Shown: positions 1-11,200 of the stretch, piece by piece
How positions within the stretch are numbered: position 1 is the first letter of the stretch
How the letters are laid out: every line of letters begins with the position of its first letter
From: Gigantopelta aegis
Lineage: Eukaryota > Mollusca > Gastropoda > Neomphalida > Peltospiridae
Direction of reading: 5' to 3'
NCBI RefSeq assembly: GCF_016097555.1
Contig: NC_054703.1
Location: forward strand, 14,023,205 to 14,087,204
Length of the DNA stretch: 64,000 nt
The notes under the pieces: model-generated
The model's database searches: none
Told to the model about the DNA's origin: nothing
Seen by the model: the letters and a program-made list of their open reading frames with translations, nothing else
Made by a program: the position numbers and the translations under genes

Positions 1-224
1 TAATATCACAAAAATCCTTTCGTATTTTTAAAAACGCACGTGCTTCTGAGATGTAATAGTTATGGAGTCGAGATTTAGTCTATTTTTAGATGGTATTTCA
101 CCATTTCAAAGTTACAAACTCATGTTTCTCTCAATTGTAAATTTATCCAAATGTGTTACAGATTTGTAGATTAACTAAACTTAGTGTTAATTTTCACCAG
201 TTGAAACTAGGGTCTGTCCCTTTA
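1..224. repeat. Right part of TTAA-flanked MITE (left duplicate)
   Basis: The sequence matches 56419-56642 almost base for base. In the right-hand copy the whole element is visible (56278-56642). Only its right part lies in the window here, ending in the inverted terminus GTCTGTCCCTTTAA. It marks the start of the duplicated TNF block. Confidence 0.7.
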
Positions 225-580
225 AGACGTTTCTTCAGAAATAATGAATGAATGAATGAATGAATGTTTAACGACACCCCAGCACGAAAAATACATCGGC
301 TATTGGGTGTCAAACTATGGTAATGCAAATAAATAAAGTGACGATCAACATCAATATAAAAATTCAAGACAAACAAAACCAGTGTAAAGAACTGTGCAAA
401 AACACAAATATCACAAAATTTTACGGATACTGAATTTTACTCAAAACTTCAATTTTGTGCTGTATTGGCCATTCTCAAAGAGAATGTTACACCCCTGCAC
501 CACGGTGAGGTTACAGCACACGCAGGGGCTTCAGAAATAAGAACGGCTCAGCCTCTTCTTTTTTCTGAAGAAACGTCTTA
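225..580. repeat. Hairpin split by a LINE insertion
   Basis: The arms TAAGACGTTTCTTCAGAA (from 223) and TTCTGAAGAAACGTCTTA (ending 580) are inverted copies. In the right duplicate the same hairpin is uninterrupted at 56641-56702. Here its loop has received the insertion at 245-540. Confidence 0.7.
245..540 (-). mobile_element. 5'-truncated LINE 3' end with ATTC tail, 12-bp target duplication
   Basis: The insert is flanked by CTTCAGAAATAA at 233-244 and 529-540 and is absent from the otherwise matching right duplicate. Read on the minus strand it ends in an (ATTC)n tail, as expected for target-primed retrotransposition. The same family is seen at 46947-47490, where the end of its ORF is preserved. 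It must have inserted after the block was duplicated, or be missing from the other copy for another reason. Confidence 0.75.
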
Positions 581-938
581 ATGCCTTCTAACCTATACTT
601 AGGAAAGTAAAACAGTGTATTTAGTTGTTAAACGTAGGGATCATTTGCTGTTTTCCTAGTACATTTTTATAAGGTTTCTAGCAAATGTGTTGTGCGTTAT
701 TTAATCTTGTCTATGCCAAAATCATAAAGAGTTTTTGCCAGAGATTCAAAAGACACATTAGAACAAACGTCACAGTTATTAGGTTTTAACAAACCACAGT
801 TCGTAATAAATCTGATGAGGTGTCGTTTTTACATTCGTTTTTTTCCCCACGTCATGAGAAAACGTTTGTGTAATACGTATTTCGAACTTCCCATACTAGA
901 TGACGGTTATATATTTATTTTTAATTATTATTTTTCAG

Positions 939-2761
939 CAACTGGACCAAAATTATGAAAGAGATATCAGAAATGGTACGTTCTATCAAGTTCGCGCGCA
1001 CGCACGTATGCACACATACATTCACGCACACACACAATTTCAAAGATGCGCACACGCACACACACAGAGAGAGCTATACATACATACACATGCACATGAC
1101 ACATACACACAGAGATACATACATACATACACATACATACACAGAGACATACAAACATATATACACAGGGATACAGACAGACACAGACATACATGGACAT
1201 ATATGGGGGTGGGGGTGGGGGAAGAGTAAATAGAGAGACAGAGTGTGTTAGGTGTTGTTATTTTACAAAATGTATTTTGACCACGCATTAAGTTACGTTC
1301 AAATTATTTCAGACTACCATCTCCAGAGGGTGAGGAAAGTTGCTGTTGTTGTAAACGAAGACAAAACTCAACAGAAACCCGCAGCTCATCTGCAGATGGA
1401 CCCTGATGCGCAGTATGACAAAGGTGAAATTTAAAACAAATACAACGTAGTCTCGGTCGCTTTTAGTTCACCAAGGTAAACATCTCCGGTCTGTTTTTTA
1501 ACATTTTGACATTTATTGGATGTTACGGCACAGCAGTAAACATCACAATAATAAATATCGTGCCGGAGACGTTTATCTTGATGAACTACTATAGGTCGCT
1601 TTCAGACTGTTGTCACAACAACATTCTTGTTACATTCTGTATAAAAAGCTGCAATAATTAAAGTCTGTAATGATGTTGCCAGTATCGACTTCGCTGAGAT
1701 AGCATAGGGAAAAATACATGCAATTTTCTGCCGTCTGCCATTTAAAGAGGGGTGAAAGCCTCCAAAGTGTGACATAATTAATATAAAATGAATGATCTCT
1801 AGTGGTATTATAAAAAAATAAAATAAAAAAAATTGCGTTTGCTTTTGTTTTTGTTTTATATCATAACATGTTAAGACGTTGTTAGATTAAGTCATATCCT
1901 TTCACCCCTCTTGGAGAATATTCCATAAAAAGTCAAAATGGCAGCCGGCACAAAATTACATGTTTTTTGCCCTATGCGATCTCAGCGAAGTCGATATAGG
2001 TGTCATGGTTATGATTTATTATGATGAATCTGTGTCATTGAATGGGGTGTTTTTTTCAACATTTCTGTCTGGACAAAATGTGGGTAAAATCTAACAAAAA
2101 ATAAAGGTAAGAGAGCAATTTTTCGTAGTTGTTAACATTTTGGTTCGGACTTTAGTTATATACAACGTAAACAAACGAAATACAGGCAACAAGGTGGTCA
2201 ATGCGAATGGCTCTACTACTCCGTACAGCGGTAAAGTTATGAAATAAAACGCTTCACTTCATTTATTTTGCGTATTGTGTAGAATTTCCTGAAATCTCCT
2301 AAATATATAATTTAATATTTAATAATACTAGTACTGGGTGTTTTTTTTCTTCAGATAAATATATCTCAGCTCTCCGGTGGAAATCAAATGGAAAGAGATC
2401 GTTTGTGAAAGACGGACTCACTGTCGTTGAGGAAGGGATTCGGGTGGAGAAAGAAGGGAACTATTTCATCTACAGCAATGTAGTGCTTTACAGTCCCCAG
2501 ACTAAGGAACTCGATTTCGCCAGACTTTGTCATTACCTGTACAAACGCGTTCCCACGACACCAAGGCCTACAGGCCAACAGCTGTCGTCCAACTGCCGGT
2601 CAACGTGTAAAATCCAACGAGGAAAGCCCGCCTTCGCGACATCCTACATCGGCGCTGTCTACCACCTGGAGGCCGGGGCCACGGTGATGGTGAAGACGTC
2701 GTCGGTGGAGAGACTTGTCAAACAGCCACAGTCGACGTACTTCGGAATTTACATGATATAA
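939..2761 (+). CDS. TNF superfamily ligand, copy A (exons 2-4; first exon outside window)
   Basis: Exons are 939-975, 1313-1423 and 2355-2761. All have AG/GT borders and the same lengths (37, 111, 407 nt) and phases as the complete copy B at 54770-58789. Exon 3 encodes the start of the TNF homology domain (PAAHLQM). Exon 4 encodes the rest, with the family signature GLTVVEEGIRVEKEGNYFIY and the typical C terminus FGIYMI before TAA. TNF ligands are type II membrane proteins that trimerise and bind TNF receptors on neighbouring cells, triggering NF-kB or death signalling. The transmembrane exon should lie left of the window. No stop or frameshift is seen in these three exons. Differences from copy B include Y/C and C/P swaps in exon 4, so the disulfide pattern may differ. 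The donor after exon 3 (GTGAAA) is weaker than in copy B (GTGAGA). Confidence 0.85.
1465..1587. mobile_element. Small MITE in intron 3 of TNF copy A
   Basis: The ends AGTTCACCAAGGTAAAC and GTTTATCTTGATGAACT are imperfect inverted repeats of about 27 bp, 123 bp apart overall. The same element sits at 57597-57719 in copy B, so it predates the duplication. Its termini match the foldback element at 5476-5547. Confidence 0.55.
1683..1996. mobile_element. Palindromic MITE (TATCGACTTCGCTGAGAT arms)
   Basis: The left arm begins TATCGACTTCGCTGAGAT and the right arm ends ATCTCAGCGAAGTCGATA. The inverted similarity extends roughly 100 bp inward, past GCATAGGG and the CTGCC-CATTT stretch. It is shared with 57815-58165 in copy B. 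No coding capacity is visible. Confidence 0.6.
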
Positions 2762-2812
2762 TAGTTTTCGTTTGTAGTGACCGCTTGTGTTTGCTGTTCA
2801 TCTAAAGTTTGT

Positions 2813-3000
2813 TTTGTTTAAGGACACCACTAGAGCACAAACTGACTTATCATTGACTTAGGCCTAGGCCTATAGGATGTCAAACATTTGGAATGTTTTA
2901 CTCGTAGTCTTAGATAAGAAACATGTTTCCATCAGCAGAGTGTGCATTGTTCCCAGACAGGACAGAACATACCACGGTCTTTGAAATACCAGCCGTGGAA
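2813..3000 (-). repeat. SINE body fragment (family B, minus orientation)
   Basis: It contains the recurring reverse-complement body: GACACCACTAGAGCAC, then AGGATGTCAAACATTTGG, CCCAGACAGGACA and CATACCACGG. The tRNA-like head is missing. A shorter version occupies 58839-58925 in copy B. Confidence 0.6.
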
Positions 3001-3215
3001 ACTAAACCGCCAGTGTTAAATAAACACTGTTAGTTACTGCAGTGTTCACCGTTAGTGTTCTTCTGATAACCGATAGTAACATTATACACTGATAGTGGCT
3101 GCAGTGTTCGCCGTTAGTGTTGTTCTAGTAACCGATAGTGTAACAATGAACACTGGTAGTGGCTGCAGTGTTCACCGTTAGTGTTCTTCTAATAACCGAT
3201 AGTGTAACAATGAAC
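3001..3215. repeat. Short tandem array, about 3 units of ~65 bp
   Basis: GGCTGCAGTGTTCACCGTTAG-type units with CTAGTAACCGATAGTGTAAC recur three times. The array lies in the 3' flank of TNF copy A. It is not seen after copy B. Confidence 0.7.
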
Positions 3216-3701
3216 CGTTATATTGTTTAATAAGAATGTTTCTCGTGTATTTTATTGTTTATATATTACGTATTTATAATATACATGTATATTAATTTTT
3301 GCTATTGATAATGTGATTTGTTTTAGTCTCTCATAACGCCCTAATGAGTCACCTTTATATTGTTTATTAAGAATGTTTTACTGTGTGTATATTCGGTGAG
3401 ATTTCAATAAAATATCTATACATCTGCCTTATCGCTGGGTAATTTTTTTAAAATTAATTTGCAGACGTTTGAATTGCCTGTAGGGTTTTAATAAAATGAT
3501 CACATGAAATCCAGTATCCAGCCCGTTGGAGCTCATGTCCAGTTGACCTTTCATTCGACCAATCAAAAGCTTACTTGCAAAATCATGCCAGTGATTTGAA
3601 AACATTCGGGATTATGCCGAGGGTATACGAAATGATCCGGGTGAATTACGAATTATGCCGGAAACTAATTTCAATATAAACTTTTATGTAAAATTTGTTT
3701 C

Positions 3702-4620
3702 AAGACGAAAGATTCCCAGTCTGGAGGTCCACGCGGTAAGACGTGTTTGTTTGGCTTGTGCACACTGCACGTGCTTTCGTGTGCTCGACTTGGGGGTCCT
3801 TCATTTCGTTGTTTTTGTCAGCGAAATGAAGTTTTTTACTGGGATGTATGCGGCCACTGGAACTGATTGAACGTTTGGAACGCTTCTCGTTTCGACAGCC
3901 TGCACCACCAGATTGGATTCTATTTTAGCGAGATTCCTCGTCTCCACGTCATTTCTCCGTCTGACTGTTGACTTGTCTTTTTCGTGACTCGTATGACGGC
4001 CATTCTGTAGAACGCCACGGTTGTTCGCGTTTAGTCTCTACATGTCCGAGCCTGTCCTAGCAGCACTGGAAGATTGACCGCCCCTCTCTAAGAAGAAATA
4101 GGAAGCGGGGTCGGCCCCTACTACTTTTTTTCTAGACTTTACCTTGCCTTATAGTGATACCATCTCGTATCCTCCGGAGTCGGGCCCGTCCGCACCACTA
4201 TACCAAAACATGACGACTGGACTATACCCTAGTCTGATACTCTCTCTCTCGTTCAGACGGATCCGGCTTCTCAAGATCTGTATTTCAGCACAGCACTACT
4301 GTAACCTTCAACGTCTATCGACTGTCAATCTAGGGGGTTCTTGACGGGATGCAACCCATCTCGTCCCTTTAAGCTGAACACCCAAACAGCCTTAATGAGG
4401 CCACTCGCGTGGACTTATCGATCGGACTTTAAAACTTTTAGATCTGCGTTAAAAAATTGATGTCGAAATTACTTCTTTTTCAAAAATATTATTAAATAGT
4501 CAGATCCTCTCTTCTTTCTCTTATTTAATTTTGGAGTGTCCTTCTAAAATGCTCAAATTATATAAATATTCGGCCGAGCAGTCAATTCTTTTTTATTTTT
4601 GGCTTGTAATATTTTATTTT
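3702..4620 (+). mobile_element. Degenerate LINE fragment including 3' UTR
   Basis: From about 4381 to 4616 the sequence is the reverse complement of 63181-63370. It shares TGTCGAAATTACTTCTTTTT, ATTCGGCCGAGCA and a TTTTTGGCTTGTAA end. The part before it has no readable ORF. Copy B lacks this segment, so it inserted into, or replaced part of, the left duplicate. Confidence 0.55.
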
Positions 4621-4624
4621 TTTT

Positions 4625-4803
4625 GAGTGAGTGCTCCGCAAGGCTCAATGGGTAGGTGTAAACCACTTGCACCGACCAGTGATCCATAACTGGTTCAACA
4701 AAGGCCATGGTTTGTGCTACCCTGGCTGTGGGAAGCGCAAATAAAAGATCCCTTGTTGCCTGTCGTAAAAGAGTAGCCTATGTGGCGACAGCGGGTTTCC
4801 TAA
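4625..4803 (+). repeat. tRNA-derived SINE (family A), 5' truncated
   Basis: It carries the SINE body (GTGCTCCGCAAGGCTCAATG, CACTTGCACCGACCAGTG, GGCGACAGCGGGTTTCC). The complete version with its tRNA head is in copy B at 60197-60487. Here the head was lost with the LINE replacement. Confidence 0.7.
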
Positions 4804-4810
4804 AAAAAAA

Positions 4811-5045
4811 TCTTGTTGGCCATCAGCATCCAAGTGTTTGGAAAGTCATCGAATGTCTTCAGGTGAAAAGTGCACGTGTAGCAGGAATTATGTAACAACA
4901 GGAAAGAGAAATCCGCCCCAAGAAAAGATATTTAAAAAAGTGTACCAGGAGTTACAAGATCGGTTTCACAAGTTGTGCGTTGACATAGCTTCCTGGAATA
5001 AGACAATTCCCGAATTTCTAAGAGTTGTTAGCTGTAACCCGCGCG
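4811..5045 (+). pseudogene. MULE-type transposase C-terminal relic, copy A
   Basis: Conceptual translation in shifting frames gives GHQHPSVWKVIECLQV, then a basic stretch and DIASWNKTIPEFL. I recognise these as the C-terminal region of Mutator-like (MULE/FLYWCH-associated) transposases found in many invertebrate genomes. It is frameshifted, and a SINE sits between it and the upstream part. It is better preserved in copy B at 60110-60727. Confidence 0.55.
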
Positions 5046-5054
5046 GTGGTCAGC

Positions 5055-5118
5055 CCAGTGTGCAACTTTCTGAACTTTCTGCTATAATTTCTTTAAGATT
5101 TGGTGAATTTTCCCCCCA
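5055..5118. repeat. Single unit of the 60-bp minisatellite
   Basis: One unit (CAACTTTCTGAACTTTCTGC, then TATAATTTCTTTAAGATTTG and GTGAATTTTCCCCCCATA) follows the MULE relic. At the equivalent place in copy B the unit has been amplified to about 27 tandem copies (60724-62386). Confidence 0.8.
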
Positions 5119-5189
5119 TATTTGAAATGGTTTTGTTGTGACATTAATAAGTTGGGATTTTAATAAAATATGTTTTTTTGTATTTATTA

Positions 5190-5350
5190 ATTTTTTTTTT
5201 TTTTTTTAATTATTATATTATTATTATTATTATTATTATTTTTTTTTATTTCATTATTATATTATTTTATTTCATTATTATTTTTTACTTTTTTTTTTTT
5301 TTTTTTTTTTTTTATTATTATTATTATTTTTTTTTTTTTTTTTTTTTTTT
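5190..5350. repeat. T/A homopolymer-rich tract
   Basis: Long T runs are mixed with ATT units. The matching tract in copy B is 62440-62595. It has no gene-like content. Confidence 0.9.
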
Positions 5351-5463
5351 GTGAGGCTGAAACATTCATCCTGTCAGTATATTTTGGCCGAAACGTCCGC
5401 AGCCGAAACATCCGGGTCGAAACGTCCGTCCACCGTACTGTACTGTACACACCTTTTCATAGC

Positions 5464-5558
5464 TTGGTAGTCATTAGTTCATCAAGATAAACCTCGCGTG
5501 CAAGCACAACGGCGAGTGCTTGCACGCGAGGTTTATCTTGATGAACTTGGTAGTCATT
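5464..5558. mobile_element. Tiny foldback MITE with 12-bp target duplication
   Basis: Two perfect 32-bp inverted arms (5476-5507 and 5516-5547) surround an 8-bp loop. TTGGTAGTCATT occurs on both sides (5464-5475 and 5547-5558). The right duplicate has one uninterrupted TTGGTAGTCATT (around 62674), which confirms an insertion. The arm terminus AGTTCATCAAGATAAAC is the terminus of the MITE at 1465-1587. Confidence 0.8.
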
Positions 5559-5768
5559 ACCTGTCACTATTAATAACTAGTAATGGAAACTGCCTTCATG
5601 TGATACGTCGTTGCTCCATGTCGGGTATCTCCGTTATGTGAGCGTGTGTCTATTTTTAACCAGGTCGGACACGAGACGAGTTTCCGAGAAATGGGAAGTA
5701 CAATTTCCAGGGAAAACCCACAACGCAGAAATGCTAATTTATTGATCACATGGTTAAAGTGTGTTTTG

Positions 5769-6260
5769 TTCAACGTCACCAGTGTCACCACTAAAACACA
5801 TTGATTTACTAATAATCGGCTACTGGATATCAAATATTAAGTCATTTTTGACAAGTAGAATTAGAGGAAACCCGCAACATCTTTCCATTAGCAATAAGCA
5901 AGGTTTCTGCCAGAGGTTACAAAGGGTAAAATTACGTACGCTAAAATCTTGCAAATTAATGGATGTAGTTTTATAATTTTTTAAAGATTATAGAAAGAGA
6001 ACTGCTGTTTAAAAATTGTCAAAGTATATGAAAACAAAATTGTTTTGTTTAATGACACCACTAGAGCACATTGATTTATTAATCATCGGCTATAGGATGT
6101 CAAACAGTTGGTAATGTTAACATATAATATAGTCTTAGAGAGGAAACCCGCTACCTTTTGTCCATTAGTAGTAAAGGATTTTTTTATATGCAGTGTCCCA
6201 CAGACAGGATAACACATACCACAGCCTTTGTTACACCAGTTGTGAAATATCTCCATGTGT
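5769..6260 (-). repeat. Two SINE family-B fragments, minus orientation
   Basis: Fragments at about 5769-5930 and 6038-6260 both run from the 3' end (GACACCACTAGAGCACATTG) through GAGGAAACCCGC toward ACAGGATAACACATACCACA. Neither has a convincing tRNA head. A third piece lies at 6868-7005. Apart from these, 5560-6270 holds no gene I can support. Confidence 0.65.
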
Positions 6261-6277
6261 CCACCAGGTCGGATTGA

Positions 6278-6405
6278 TCTGCAAACTGTTTATGAAAAAA
6301 CCCTATTACAGCACGTCCGGTTATTGCATACAGAAAAAATCCAAGTCTCAGGGATATCTTAGTCTCTACACGACTACCCGCCGCCTAAGCCTGCGTCTAA
6401 AGCTA
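6278..6405. repeat. Inverted copy of the Penelope relic tail
   Basis: ATCTGCAAACTGTTTATGAA, ACAGCACGTCCGGTTA and GGGATATCTTAGTCTC match the reverse complement of 7280-7412. The two arms enclose about 900 bp with the SINE and Harbinger-like pieces. Head-to-head organisation is common among Penelope-like elements, so this may be their own structure rather than a foldback transposon. Confidence 0.6.
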
Positions 6406-6665
6406 GGTTCATACTTCTCTGCCGACACTGGTCGGCGGTACTCGGCACACTCCGTCGTGACAGTGCTCACACTCAGTCCGCTTTCCTAAGCTCGCTGTTC
6501 AACAGACGAGTGCATTTCGGAATTTTCACGTGCGGTTTTTTTTACGGCTGGCAATTCATACTTTGCATGTTGCCGTGACCCGCGCTACAAATGGATTCAT
6601 CATCAGATGAAGCTGTGCTATTTTATGCGCTGTATAGGCATCGTAGGGCTAAAAAAAACTAAATT
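6405..6665 (+). mobile_element. Possible PIF/Harbinger 5' end relic
   Basis: A short ORF from about 6592 begins M-D-S-S-S-D-E and becomes Arg/Lys rich before a stop. This resembles the N terminus of Harbinger transposases. The preceding AGGTTCATACTTCTCTGC could be a Harbinger-like terminus. No transposase core follows, so this is a weak call. Confidence 0.3.
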
Positions 6666-7261
6666 GAACAAAACGATGGTTAGTGCGACCAATAAATATG
6701 TGTAGAAATGTAAGCGGTGAATTTCACTCGCTTATTCATGATATGAGATACTTGAATGACACTGATGTACATCATAGACATTTCAGGATGAGTGCTATCA
6801 TATTGTCGTATATCACCATTAATTTTTCACAATGAAACACACCAAACGCCAGTCGTCCGCTGCCGCAACATGGGCTACTCTTTCTGATTAGCAGCAAGGG
6901 ATCTGTTTTGCACCACCCCACAGACAGAATAACACATACCACAGCCTTTGTTATACAGTTGTGGAGCCAACGTATCTCAATGAGGGTAGGATTGATCTCG
7001 AATTGATATACGTCCCACTCCTGTATTATGTATCATAAATTACGAGGTTCTTATCTAATATTAACGATAATTAAATCCTTTTCTGGCCTCACAAATTGTC
7101 AGCCGTTGTGGGAGAACCTTGACCGATTCGTGCATAACCAACGATACCGCTCTGGCGAAGCATGTATGTATTATGTGAGACTTCTAATTTTGCCCACTGG
7201 CTTCGAAATTGATTTTAAATTGGCCGTTTTGATATACAAAATATAACTGTTTGTTTATTTG

Positions 7262-7815
7262 GCTAACTATGTTTTGTTTACAGCCGGATGCTTAAGGCTT
7301 AAGCGGCGTGTAGTCGGGTGGAGACTAAGATATCCTTGAGACTGGATTTTTTCTATATGCACTAACAGGACGTGCTGTAATAGGTTTTTTCATAACAGTT
7401 TGCAGATTTAAAAACTCCTCCTTCAATAAGTTTACCAATATGCTACGTCGACTGTAAATTATTGGAAAAATTATTTTATCTCTTTTTACAGCTTTACCAT
7501 ATTCAATTTGATTCAAATGGCTGTTTTGTCTGTAATGTACGAATCCAGAAGGCCTCTCGTTCAAGTCTCAAGAGGTCTGTTTCGTCTTTTGAACCAAGTA
7601 TCAGGGGTTGTTCAATTGGAATTATTTCAAAATTTTCATCTAACGAATGGTCAGGTAGATTGAAGTGATTGGCGACAGGGGGATGTCAACTTCATGCCGA
7701 ATATCAACTTGTGACAAACTGCTCTATTCTCAGTTGGTTTTGACGTACTGTTTTTTACATAAATTACAGGTGATCACAGTTTAATGTCTGTCCGAATTTG
7801 ATATTTTGCAATTTG
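7262..7815 (-). pseudogene. Penelope-like retroelement relic (GIY-YIG endonuclease end)
   Basis: On the minus strand, around 7750-7790, translation reads VITCNLCKKQYV, the start of a Penelope-type GIY-YIG domain. Further on (about 7660-7500) come NHFNLPDHS and EREAFWIRTLQT, the conserved later part of that domain. Several stops and frameshifts interrupt it. Penelope-like elements use the GIY-YIG nuclease to nick targets. The last ~130 bp (7280-7410) are repeated in inverted orientation at about 6278-6405. Confidence 0.6.
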
Positions 7816-7912
7816 GTCTGTTGACTTTTGAAAGTCGACTGCGCTTTAAGTAAGTTGTGAAGTCTACACCTGGTTTTGGCACAAGTAGTAGAGGAGCCAG
7901 TGCTTATTTGAG

Positions 7913-8212
7913 GTGATTGGTTATGCTGAAACCTCAGGGACCAATCAATTAAAGTCAGATCACATAATCACAGCTCTCGATTTAGTTAGAATACTTTCTG
8001 GACTTCTTTTGACCCGAGAGAACAAAAAGGTCCCGACTTCTAAATTTTCTATAGCTGACATTCGGATGGCCTCTGGTGATGCCTGTGAGTTGTTAAACAT
8101 TAATTTAGCTATTGAGGTTGACCCTAGAGCCATTGAGGCACGTAATGTTGCCTGGTATAGGGCCAGAGACCTGGTAGCACCGGAGCCACGGAGCAATGAT
8201 AATGTGGACTAA
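7913..8212 (+). pseudogene. Probable LINE ORF1 C-terminal remnant
   Basis: This open frame of 99 codons begins after a TGA at 7910 and overlaps ORF2 by 17 nt. It encodes an acidic to neutral sequence (ALDLVRILSGLLLTRENKKV and following) with no CCHC zinc knuckle. Its position right before ORF2 suggests the end of ORF1. I do not recognise a domain. Confidence 0.4.
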
Positions 8213-11200
8213 ACTGTTAGACAAAGTTAGTCCCCGGGAAAATAGAATTGCTCCGTGTCTCATCATGCAGACAGGCCCTAAAGGCATGAATATTACTTCT
8301 AATAATAATAACAATAATAATAATAATAAATTTACTAACCAGAATGGTTTAAACATATTACAGTGGAACGCCCGCGGTCTGCGCACCAATGATTCAGAAC
8401 TTAAAAATTATATTGACCATAATAAGTTTATTGATATTATTGCCATTCAAGAGACCTTATTACCGAATAATTCGTTACAAACTAAAAAAAATAAACTATT
8501 TGTAGAATACAAAATTCCAGGATATACAGGTCTCTTTTTTAATAGTGGCAATAAATCCACGGGGGGTGTAGCTACCTTTGTCAGGAATGGAATTTCCCAC
8601 TCCCAACTTACTGTGATTGAGACGAAGCCAGAGATCGAAGTATTGGGGGTGTCACTTCATACTAAAAATAATAATATTAATATTTTTAATTATTATGTAC
8701 ATACTAGATTATCAGGAAAAAAATTAAGTATAGATGATTTTTTGAAACCAATAGGGAGTAATAATATAAATTTAATAGTAGTGGGGGATTTTAATTGTAA
8801 AAATATTTTATGGGGGTCTGATACAACTAATTTACAAGGCAGTATAATAGAACAGTATATGGATAATTTAAATATGGCTTGCTTAAATGATGGTAGTTTT
8901 ACCTATTTTTCTGACACCCACCATACATGGTCGTGTCTGGATCTATCCTTCGTCTCAAAAAATTTAGCAGCTAAATGTGAGTGGGAGACTCTTGATGACT
9001 TGGGTAGCGATCACCTACCCATAAAAATTAAATTTAACATTTTAGACAGTTGGAATAATAAAAATAATAATACTAAACGTAAATGGAATCTAGATAAAGC
9101 TAATTGGGTGGACTTTGGTCACATGTGTGGTCTCTTGGACCATGAGCAGATTAGAGATAAGAATATTAATATATTTAATAATAAATTGATTAAAGTAATT
9201 ATAGAAATAGCTGATAAAACAATTCCAGTATTTAGTAAAAAGGGTAGTCGCTCTTCCGTCCCGTGGTGGAATGAGGAACTATCAAAGCAAAAATCGGAAA
9301 GAAATAAATGCAGACGGAAACTAAAGAAATTTATAAATTTAGAGAACATACAGAAATTTAAAGAAAGTAAATATAAATTAAAGTTAAATATTATTAAATT
9401 AAGAAATGCCTCATGGCACCAGTTCTGTAGTTCGCTAAACAAGGATTCAGAGGTAAAAGAAGTATGGTCGAGGATTAAAAGGATTCAGGGGAGATCTACA
9501 AAAAATAATAGTATACTTAAAAATAGTAAAGTTTATACTAATGATCAATTAAAAGCTAATGTTTTAGGAGCAACGTTTAGACAAAACTCAGCCACAACTA
9601 ATTATTCATTATTCTTTCAAACTAGAAAAATTAAAATGGAAAGAGATAGCCCGATCCCCCTTGAAGATCATAGCCCGGATTCTGTCAGACCATACAATGC
9701 ACCCTTTAAAATCTGGGAACTGAAAGAGGCTTTTGGTAATCGTAAAGGCTCAGCTCCAGGGCCAGATAGATTCAGTTATATATTTTTTAAACATATGCCT
9801 ACCAAAACCCTCGGACTGTTCCTAGAATTATATAATTTAATATGGCTCGAGGGGGCTCTTCCTCTCAATTGGAAACATGCAGAGGTCTTTGGACTCCCTA
9901 AGCAGGGTAAGGACCCCCTCGACCCGTCGAACTATAGGCCAATATCCTTAACATCCAGCGTCTGTAAGACCATGGAGTGTATGGTTAACCAACGCCTTAT
10001 CCACTTTCTGGAGACCAACAAATTATTGTCGGTTTTCCAGAGTGGTTTTAGGAGACACCACTCAACTACCGACCACCTAGTTAGGCTTCAAACCGAGGTC
10101 AAAGATGCGTTTCGGAGTGGCCGCAAGGTGGCGGGAGTTTTTGTGGATATTGAAAAGGCATACGACATGGTCTGGAGGCGCGGTTTGTTGTTCAAAATTT
10201 ATCAAATGGGGATAAAAGGGGCAATGTTCTCATTTATAGTAAAAATTTTAGAAGAAAGAACATTTGCCGTTAATGTTAATGGTAGTTTTTCCCCCATTTT
10301 AAATTTGGAGAATGGTATCCCACAAGGCTCAGTGATAGCGCCCACATTGTTTGGAATCTTTATAAACGACCTAGATACAGCACTTATCACTTCAAATAAA
10401 AGCACTAAAACATCTTTAAGTGTCGGACTTTTCGCTGACGATACAGCATTCTGGAGGATAGGGAAAACCTATGATGATATCAAAACAGACCTCCAGAATG
10501 ACTTAGATAATCTACATAGATGGTCAGCAGCCTGGGGGGTTACTATCTCCAAAGCTAAAACTAACTGTATAGTATTTCAGAAATGTAGAGAATTTAAAAA
10601 AAGATGTAAGTTAGAATTGAAATTTAAAAATATTACTATTAAACAAGTACAGTCTGTCAAATTTCTGGGTGTAATCTTCGACCATGCCCTTAGTTTTGGC
10701 GAACACATTGCTGGGATTACCGGTAATTGTGTCCTCTACTTAAATCTTTTGAGGATACTGTCCGGTACGTCATGGGGTGCAGACAGGAAAACTCTGCTTA
10801 TGATCTTCGAGGCCTTCATAGTGTCCAGACTCCAGTATGGTGCAATGGCCTTTGGGTGTGCAACCCAAACACACTTAAAAAAACTTGATGGAGTATATGG
10901 TAGGGCCCTCAAGATAATTATTGGGGGAGCTATCTGTACTCCATATGATAGTATAATGGTGGAATTGGGAGTGCTTCCTCTTACCTTGAGGAGAATCAGG
11001 CAAGGTTTCCGGTATATAAGTAAAACAAGGAACCAGGTGCCTGATTCTCCTATAAATAGTTTAGCTCCTCAGGAGGTTAAGACGGTCGGTGATAGGGACA
11101 TTTCCATTATTTCTTATCTTAATAAATATGCCACTGACTTTGGAGTTTCTGGACTGGCCATTGGGGATGCTAGTGGTAGACTGGATTATCCGTGGTAGTT

